A stretch of DNA of 64,000 bases, taken from contig JBGAKR010000001.1 in assembly GCA_044224315.1 (NCBI GenBank), positions 806,001 to 870,000 on the forward strand. The letters run 5' to 3'. Source of the DNA: JAGXTF01 sp044224315 (GTDB lineage: Bacteria; Bacteroidota; Bacteroidia; NS11-12g; UBA955). The translations under genes and the position numbers were made by a program. Of the stretch, positions 1 through 9,200 are shown in pieces. Position 1 is the first letter of the stretch, and each line of letters opens with the position of its first letter. The notes beneath the pieces are model-generated. The model was given only the letters and a program-made list of their open reading frames with translations. It had not been told where the DNA came from and ran no database searches.

Positions 1-287
1 TGTGGAATGTCATAAAATAATTTACTAATTCTAAAACCATATGATATTTGTATCTTTTTCTGACGATTGGAATAATAATCATATCCAAATTCATAAGATG
101 GTAGATGTGCTTTTTTTATATTAGTATGCAAAATATTATTTAGCCCTTTAACTGTTGCTCTATCAGAATTCATTCTGTAACAAAGTCGCACAAAATCTTG
201 ACTTTTACCTTGTTTCAAATAAAGAAATGAAATAACTTGAAACATCAGGATAGTGAAGAAATTAATTACTTTTGTTAGTTGAATCAT
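1..287 (-). CDS. Candidate immunity protein downstream of the RHS toxin-like gene (partial, runs off left edge)
   Basis: An open frame of 95 codons reads leftwards without a stop to the window edge. It begins with ATG at 287 and overlaps the stop of the 3916-aa RHS gene (262-264) by 26 nt, which suggests translational coupling. A second in-frame ATG lies at 245. The N-terminus is hydrophobic (INFFTILMFQVISFLYL, about residues 8-24), so the product may be membrane-inserted or secreted; the rest is basic and aromatic (e.g. YEFGYDYYSN). I recognise no family. In polymorphic toxin loci the gene directly after an RHS protein usually encodes the cognate immunity protein; that role is inferred here from position only. 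It could instead be another accessory protein of the operon. Confidence 0.55.
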   Translation of the reverse strand, partial: MIQLTKVINFFTILMFQVISFLYLKQGKSQDFVRLCYRMNSDRATVKGLNNILHTNIKKAHLPSYEFGYDYYSNRQKKIQISYGFRISKLFYDIP

Positions 288-3200
288 TTATCTTTTGTGT
301 TATTTTCTTTTTCGAGGATGTAAGATCATTTTCCATCACAGATTTAATAGTGCTTTCAAGCTGGGTCCGTTTTGCTTTTGTTTCATTTAATTCCTGTTTC
401 TTTTTTTTGTATTCGCTAACTTGTTTCTGTCGAGATTCATAATTCTCAATGAAAGCTCTATCTCCCTGGTCTCCTTTTTGCTTTTCTGCCTCATATTTAT
501 CTTTATTTGAAAAAATGTAGTCTTCATTTGCGGTATGCTCTTCCCGATGTTGTTCTAAGTATTTTTCACACTCACTTTCCTTAGATCTCAATTTATCTAT
601 CTTTTTTCTCGTTTCAATAATAGCCGGTATTTTATTAACCCGTTTCTCTAACATATTGATGATAGGATCAATCGATATGGCAAATACAAAATCACAAATT
701 GGTCCAATAACAAAACTCACAACAGCGTAACTCACCCCCCTAGCCCCTTCGGGTAGATTGGCAAATTTATTGTTTGAATATAATGCCCGGCAAATACTAA
801 TTGATGCGATATATCCGGCTGTTGAACCAGTTATTATCAAAGCGCCAAAAATCTTGTCTTCATCATTTGTAACGTTATCAAATAGTGATCTACCAAAAAG
901 CAAAATTGGCCATTGACTGAAAAGGGCCATTTGCCTCATTAATTCTAATTCAACCCTGGGTGGTGCTGATGCAGCTAATACTCCCATTCGGCCGTCAATA
1001 TCCAATGTTGCAATTGGTGAATTATAACTAAATGAGTAAGTTGAAAGACTTACAAAGTGCCCCAATAACGGTTCAATGCTCAACCATCTCCCTAATCTCC
1101 CATCATAAATTCTGGCCCCAAAGTCAAAATTGTCAGCAGCGCCATCAGCTTCCTTCTCCTTCCCATTAAACCCAATTCTACCCGCCCTGGCTGCATAGCT
1201 GCGGGTTTGCATTACACTACCAAAAGGATAGTAATCTGTGATGCTTACAATCTCTGCTTCAAAGTAATTGCCAGCCATGGAAGTTTTATAAACCTTTTTG
1301 TCGGTAACCGTTGCCAACACATTGCCCAGATGGTTACTAAGCTCATAATCCGTCATACCGAGCATGCGGAACGTAGTAGAACTTGATAGTGAATAATTTG
1401 TGCTACCTAGTCGAAGAGTATCTTTCCTTCGCTTAGAACCATGTCTAAATATCCCATAAATATCATGCTCTTCAGAAACAAAAACTACCTGGCTGCTGCC
1501 ATTTGTATATTGCTGGTACCTGCACATTTCGTTGCCCTGCGCATCACGAAGATAATAATAAATTTTTTCAGTTGCGGCATTCAGGGGTTTGGGTTTTACT
1601 TTTTTCCACAAACGATTACCACTGGCATCGTAGCCAAATTCAAGGTCGGCCTTGGTACTGCCCCCGGTACGGGTTACTTTTTTGATTTTACCATATACAG
1701 TCCACTCAATGCTGGCAATTTGCTCCTGGTTGTCGCGGGTAAGGTTGCCCAACTCATCGTACCCATAGTTATTTGCGGTATTAATTGTGTTAGTTGTATT
1801 GTTAAATGCAGTTTGATCGTCAATATCATCTGAATAATTGGTGTTAAATGTCGGGTTGTCATTTACCGTGTAAAGTCTGTTGCTAACCAATCCGCTACCA
1901 CTTGTTTGGTAGTGATAAGTCAGGTCATCCAGGTTGGTAACGGCAGCACCCACACCCGCCCCATTGCGCTTTTGGGTTAGTATATTGCCCATGGCATCAT
2001 AGGTATAATCGGTACTATAAGCTGTTGGAGTTGATCCTCCCGAATTCCATTTATTATTTACACCATAATCAATATTTGTAAATACCCTGCTGCTGGCCAG
2101 ACGGTTCAGCTGATCGTATTTATAGGCTGATCCATATGCTTCAGGGGTAATGGTATATCCGCTGCTATAAGCACTTGCAGTGGGCAAACAGGTAACCATG
2201 TGGCTGATATTGCCGTTCCATAAATCCTCTCTAGCGGCTTGCATAGAGCTTCCGGCAGTTACTGCTTCAAATTTAACATTGTCCGAGCTGAATGTTCCGA
2301 TTGGAGTAAAATCCCCCTGGAAATAACCCAAAGTATAGCCAAATGCATCTTTGGCTACTGCACTGTGGGGATTGCCACCAGTTAAATCTCCATCCTTGCC
2401 TGGATCACGGAATGCCTCCATGGTATTGCTATTCACACCCTTAATCCAGCCCTGGATTGTATATACAAAATCGAGGCCCTGTACTTTCAGGTCGCCCAGC
2501 TCCGTGCGCGCTAGTGGGCCATGCAAGTAATATTCATAGCTGGCATCGTTGTCCCAAATAATCCCATCACGGCTGGTATAAACCTGGGTAATGCGGTTAT
2601 CGCCATCGTACTCATACTTATGGTGGAATTCATCCAATCCACCCGGATTGTAATCTACTTTATTTACCTTGCCACTTACCAAATCATAGTCGTAATACAC
2701 GTGTTTGTATTGCTGGTTAATGGACGCCAATGCCGGAATATCCTGCACCATATGGTCCACATTGCCATGCACATCGTAGGTGTAGTGGGTGGCATGCTGG
2801 TATGTACTGGCATTGTTGTCATATACATCTTCGTAGCTCACCGAAGCAACACGTTTTTTAAGATTCACCTGGGTAATTACACTGGTACTTACACCCGAAA
2901 ACTGATCGTCATAGTAGGTTTGGGTAACCTCAGTGCGGGTACTGGCAGCCCCTGAACTTATCCAACTGCTCAGCAATGCATCGTCAATCTGCCTGCCCGA
3001 AAGGGTAGTTTCTACCAGTGTATTGTTGGCCTTCTCGCCAACCTCGGTAATGCGTCCCAATGCATCATACAATGTATAACTATAGGCTTTTGTAGGATTC
3101 TTATAGTATTGCTTGGTATTTTGGCTCACCACCATGCGACCTAAGCGGTCATACCAGAACAATGTTGATACAAAATCAGCCTCATCTTTCAATGCCATTC

Positions 3201-6200
3201 CAAAATTTGAATTACCTCCATACGCGGCATTCCAGCGCGAACCTATATCCATCGCATATAGATTTGATGTAGTATTTGTGGTTGCCGTGAGGGTGTACTT
3301 CTGGTTGAATACATAGGTACTGCGGAAATCCACGGTTTTGCCCATGGCACCTCCATCGCCCAATACATACAAGCGGTCCATATCATACATTACCACTTTA
3401 TTTAAGTTTGGCGAACCACCAGATAGCGTGAGGCTGCTGCTGATATCTGTAAATACGGGAGTAACGGCAGTAATATCTGCACAACGATAAATGGTTTTTC
3501 CATTGCCCACAGCGCACACGTATTTGCCTTGAATGTCCACTGAATTGAGGGTAGCGCCAGTTATGGTAGTACCTGACCAAGTTCCACCTGAAGTAGGGGT
3601 GGATCTAAATACTTGATTTCCACCCACAATAAGACCATAACCTTCATCGCTGAATACAATTTCCTTCAGGTTATAGCTACCGGTTATACCAGTAAGAGCG
3701 GTAAAACTACTTGCACCAAGGGTTGTAGTTTTGGCAAATGAGGCCGGACCCACTATGTAGACCACATCGGTTTTATTTACATAGCATTTATTATAATCTA
3801 CCAGATTTACGGGTGGATTGTAGTTCCAGTTTCCACCAGAATTGCTGGTAGATAGGTTTATACCGGCATTCCCAACCGTCATTCCTTTTCCTGTGCTTGG
3901 GTTGATATGCAATCCATTCAGGCTGTTAAAACGCTTGGCCGCACTACTCCAGATAGATCCGGTGTAATAGGCCAAATAGCCCCCATTTCCTATCAAAGAA
4001 ACTGAGCCGGAAGCAGCAGCAATAGCAGAAAAATTAGTGCTCGAAGATTCGGGCGTAGAATAATTGGCCCAGGTAGTGCCATTATTTGCTGTATAAATCG
4101 CAGTGTGATTATCACCAACCACCCAAGCTGTTGTAGCTGCAGTATATGCCACACCATTAAGGTTGGCTGTTTTGCCGGTAGTGATTGCAAAAATAGGGCC
4201 TACTGTTTTAGGCACAAGCAAAGCAGTACCCATATTCCCCACAGCAATGCCATCTGAAGCATCGGGATAGAAATTTACACGATTGAGTTTATTGGCTGTT
4301 CCAGAGGGTAAGGTTAACCAGTTAGAACCTCCATCTGTGGTTCTGATAACTGTGCCGTCATCTCCCACTGCCACAACCGTTTGCGAAGAACTCATACCTG
4401 TACTTGCAAGCGCATGGATATGACGCAGGGTTAGAGGTGCTGTTTTGTTTGAATTGTCAGTCCATGTTCCACTATTTACATTGATGTTGCCATTCGCACC
4501 TACTGCAATTGTTTTGTTTACATAGTTGATGTTTGATGCATCCTGTCCGATGGTAGAAGAGGAGGTGAATGTAGCCAATGATGCCGAAGAATACACCACA
4601 TCGCTGCTACCCGCATTGTGCAATGCATAGATGGTTGTTCCGCTTTGATCAATATCTACGTAGGCAGCACCCACATGGCTGATATTCACATAACTGTTAA
4701 GAGTATTATTATACTTGTAAACCAGACCATTGGTGGCTAAAACTGCACCATCTGTGGTAGAAATAAACAAGGTTTTTACAACTGCTGCGGGTGGTGCTGC
4801 AATAGCGGTTAAGGTTATATTGCCCAAACTGTACGCTGCCTTAAAGGCTGTGGTTGCGCTGAAAATATAACCGGTACTGCTATTGTAGAAAGATAATGCT
4901 GTAAAATCATCGGTAGTATAGGGCAATACATTGCATTTTATTACCGATTTGCTTACCGACAAATCCAGATATGCAATTTGGCCGTCATCCCCACAGGCAA
5001 ATCCATATCCGCTTACCACATTATAAAAATGCATGTCCTTATAACTTCCTATCGCGGATGCTTGTTTCCAGGTAACGGCCGCATCGGTTGTTTTCCATAA
5101 TTTTCCGTTATCATCCAACACAATGCCAGTGTTAATATCCTTGAAGAACATTTTTTTAAGACTTGCGGTCATACCCGTTGCACAGTGGGTCCAGTTGGCT
5201 CCTCCATTTGTGGTTTTGAGGAAAGTACCATCCCGGCCGCAAGCATATCCATTGCTGGCATCTACCATGCATACATCATTCAAATCGGCCGCACGTAATT
5301 TTGTGCTGATAGACAAATCTGTAAATGCTGCCCACAGAGAGTTTAGGGTATAAATAACAGTTGCTCCTGAATTGGTACCCGTAACATAAACCGTACCTGC
5401 GGTGGAACCATATTTATCCATAGTTATGGAAAGCAAATCCGTTCCAGAAGGTAATCCTGTGGTAATGCCCGTCCATGTATTACCCCCATCTGTTGTTTTA
5501 CGGCAGAATCCACTAGGTCCTATTACCAAACCGTTATTGGCATCCTTAAACAACACCCCCGTAATGGTACCGGTAATGCTATTTCCTGAGGTAGCATTCA
5601 GTACTGGTAGAATTTTCCAGTCACTGCCGCCATTGGTGGTTTTCAACACCAGTCCATTTTTGCCAATGGCAAATCCGTTGCTTCCATCAATCATTTGTAT
5701 GTCTGAAATATCCGGTGTGGTTATATTCTCTGCCCTGCGCCAATTTATACCTGCATCATCGGATACATAAATATACCCATCGCTGCCAATATTGCCTGTG
5801 AGGTAGGCTGTATTGGCATTTACAAATTGCATATCTGTAATGGTCATGGCACTTGGAATTCCACTTGCAGCTGTTAGCCCCCAGCGATCCATCTTGTTGT
5901 GATCCGGTACACTTTGACGCAATAGCTGATTTAAACTGTTATACTCATACACAGTTTGTAAAAAGTGATTGGTATAAAAAGTACGTTCTTTTTTCTCACG
6001 GTTTGAAGCAATTTCGGCAAGGTCTGTAGAATTGGTAACAGGCACCACCCCTGCAGGGGGCACTGTTCTAACCAAGCTACCCGCCTGGTCGTAATAGTAA
6101 AGGGTGTAATGGTAATCGCGCATAGGATAATTTAAATTAAATACTTCCTGAGTGGAAAGACATTTATCCATATATCCTTTATAGAAAGCGGTTGTTAAAT

Positions 6201-9200
6201 CATCAATATACTGTTTATATCTGATTTGGGCATTTCCGTAGGCAATTGCATCGAGCCAATCGGCACAAGGATTTGAATATGCAAAAGATTCAGCAGCTTC
6301 AAATGTGCATTTACTCAACTCGCGCGGAATGTTCTCAATCGTTTCCATACTTTTCAGTGAAATAGGTAAATCTCCGCTGAAATCTAATCCTGCATAAATA
6401 TCAACTGGAGCAAATAGAGATTGTTGAGTGCCATACTGTGTGAGAGTCACTCCACTCGTAGGCATATATTTCCCGGCGCGTATATAAAAATTGCAACCAT
6501 AAATTGGGTTATAAGGTTCAGGGGTACCTCCGCGTGCCGTAAATTCTGCCACATAGTAATTGTATTCAAACCAGCAATCACCGCCATCGCATCCATTGTT
6601 TCTGAAATCGGCATAACTCATGGGCATATGTGGAGGATAACCTGGATATGGAGAATAAATACCATTGTGGTTGGTCCAGCGCATCAAATATTGCGCATAT
6701 TTTAATTGGCAAGAACAATCGTCAAAAAGTGGGTCACAGGGAAAACTTTCCAAATCAATAGTGAAAGTTCCGGTCCACCAAGATGGTGGGGTAGTTAATC
6801 CATTGAAAAATGTGTTGATTTCACTCTGTAGATTTACAAGTAATGTTGCCAGAGTATTTGTTTGCCAAGTATGAGGCGTGGTTGAAGTGTTTTTTAAACA
6901 GCAATCACCATATGTTAATTTACAACCAAACGTAGCAGAAAAAGTTCCTAATGTCATAGGTACATCAATTGCAGGATTGGTTCCGGGTATAGTTGTAACC
7001 CCATCATTAGAAAGAAACGCATTTAAATATTCGAGATAATTTTTTACACAATCACATGGAAAATTTTCATCATAATCTGCAATTGCAACATCAGATGGCG
7101 CGAATTGTGCATTGAACTGTGTTACCCTAGATACATATAAATCATATTCAGGGCATTGTCCATTGTCTTTTGTGCCAAGGCCATCGTTAACCTTGCTATT
7201 CATTTCATCACACGGTATACAACTGTATAATGGAATGCAACTAATGTTACCCCTGATTTCTTCCAAGGCACCGTTACTAAATTTTACAACCGCAGTAAAC
7301 TCATGGGCACCTCCAGATTGATAACTTTTCATATTTGCTCTTAAAACACCCAAATCAGTAATATTACCAAAATCTACAGCGCTATTAGGGTTTTTTAGCA
7401 ATACCTGTTGCTTGCGTTCTAATACCAAACTGCAGTTATTGGTAATATCGTTAGATACAGGGTCGCGCACTACGATACTAGTACTTATGCTGTTTGCAGA
7501 ATAAGTGGGTGCCGATAATGTAGTATTCCCAATACCCACATAGCTTTCGAGCAAACCAGTATATTCAGTTTTTGTTGATAAATTAAGATCCGAAGTTGGA
7601 TGATCAATGATGATTCGTTTCAATAATTTTTCAAAATCCAGCGTTGCACGGTGCTCAATATTATCGCAAGCCATGGGGATAGGATTCATGGCATAAGCCA
7701 TTTCCCCACGACTTACTGAACCTGTAATTATAACACTCGTCCAAACACTACCTACCAGGTACCAGCCTTTTACTGTAAATTCTGTTTTAAAACTGGTAGA
7801 AAGTCCACCAACTTTTAAATCTGTAAAATATTTTATAGAGGGTACATTGGCTGATGTAAATGTACTGGGTGTATAAGATGTAAAAGTGGTTACAATATCA
7901 TCTCCCAATGCAGTGCTGCCATTCTGATAAATATGAAGGGTTGCTACTCCGAGTGGCGCTGAATAATCATAGCGCAAATTATTGCTAGAACCTCCCCCGA
8001 TATTATTGCGGATTTGACGGGTAAGATAACTGCTGTATTGAGCTGGAGAAGACTCTAAATTAATTACTCCAGCCGCTGTTAAATCACTGGCATGGGCAAG
8101 CGCACTGTATAAATTTATTAGCTGCACAGCATATTCAGTATTTCTTGTGTCATCCTCAAAAGAACATGAATTTAAAACAAAACAGGTTCGACCTTCAATA
8201 GTGAGCGGTACTGAATTTACTATAATGTCAACTTTAAAATAATTAACTGAACCCACATTATGATCAAATGTCAGGTTTTTCATGGATGTAACTTGAGACC
8301 ATAAAAAACCAACAGGTAAATGAAGGATTAATGGATGTGGGAGTGAGCCGCATGTATAAGAAGTTGCACCTGCAGTAATAAAATCTACTTCCAGATCATT
8401 GGTAATTGCATTAATATTTGGTATCCAACTCCATGGATCATAAGTAACAGGTAATGATGAATTCGGATATGACCAGGTTTGGCCAAGCAGCGCTTTGTAA
8501 ATCGTTGGCGTAAACCATTGGTTACTATGCAGGGTATGGGTAGTACTTAAATTTCCTTTGGATGCAATCTCTCCCAGAATTTCGCTCAAGTCTAAATCCA
8601 AAGGACATTTGTGGTTGTAATACGAACGATTATAAGCTGCAGTTTGCTCGTCAATTCCTGTAGAAGCAGAACTTGTTATATCATAACGGCAAATTTTATT
8701 TTTATATAAAAGGTAGGTACCCATTGCACAAGGATCTGCACTGGTCATTCTGGTTAAAGTCATTACAGGAAAAGGTGTGTAATTATTCTCTCCAATACAT
8801 CCATTATATCCTCTTTTACAATCATTTATTTCATCAGTTACCCACTGATCGGCTGCTTTTTTCTGTAACACGTGTTTATATGATAAATAAAAATTGCGGT
8901 ATGTAACCCACATTTTATTTAATTCGTCAGTGGTGCCGGAATTCCACACATTGCAACCTACCCCAATATTAGTGCCTAACCATTGACCACATTTCGCTAC
9001 TACAGCAGCTTGTTGAAATGCAGAATTTCCAGTACCGTTGTAATTGGCCATGGCAGCAGCCATTTCAAGGGTTTGGGAAGAGCCAGAAGGTGCATCATGA
9101 AAGTAAGGATCCGCAGCTATCATAGCAGTAATCGATACGGTCCAATCGGTTGTGCCTGATTGTGCCGCAGACCATGTTTCTAATCCCAACAACATTTCAT

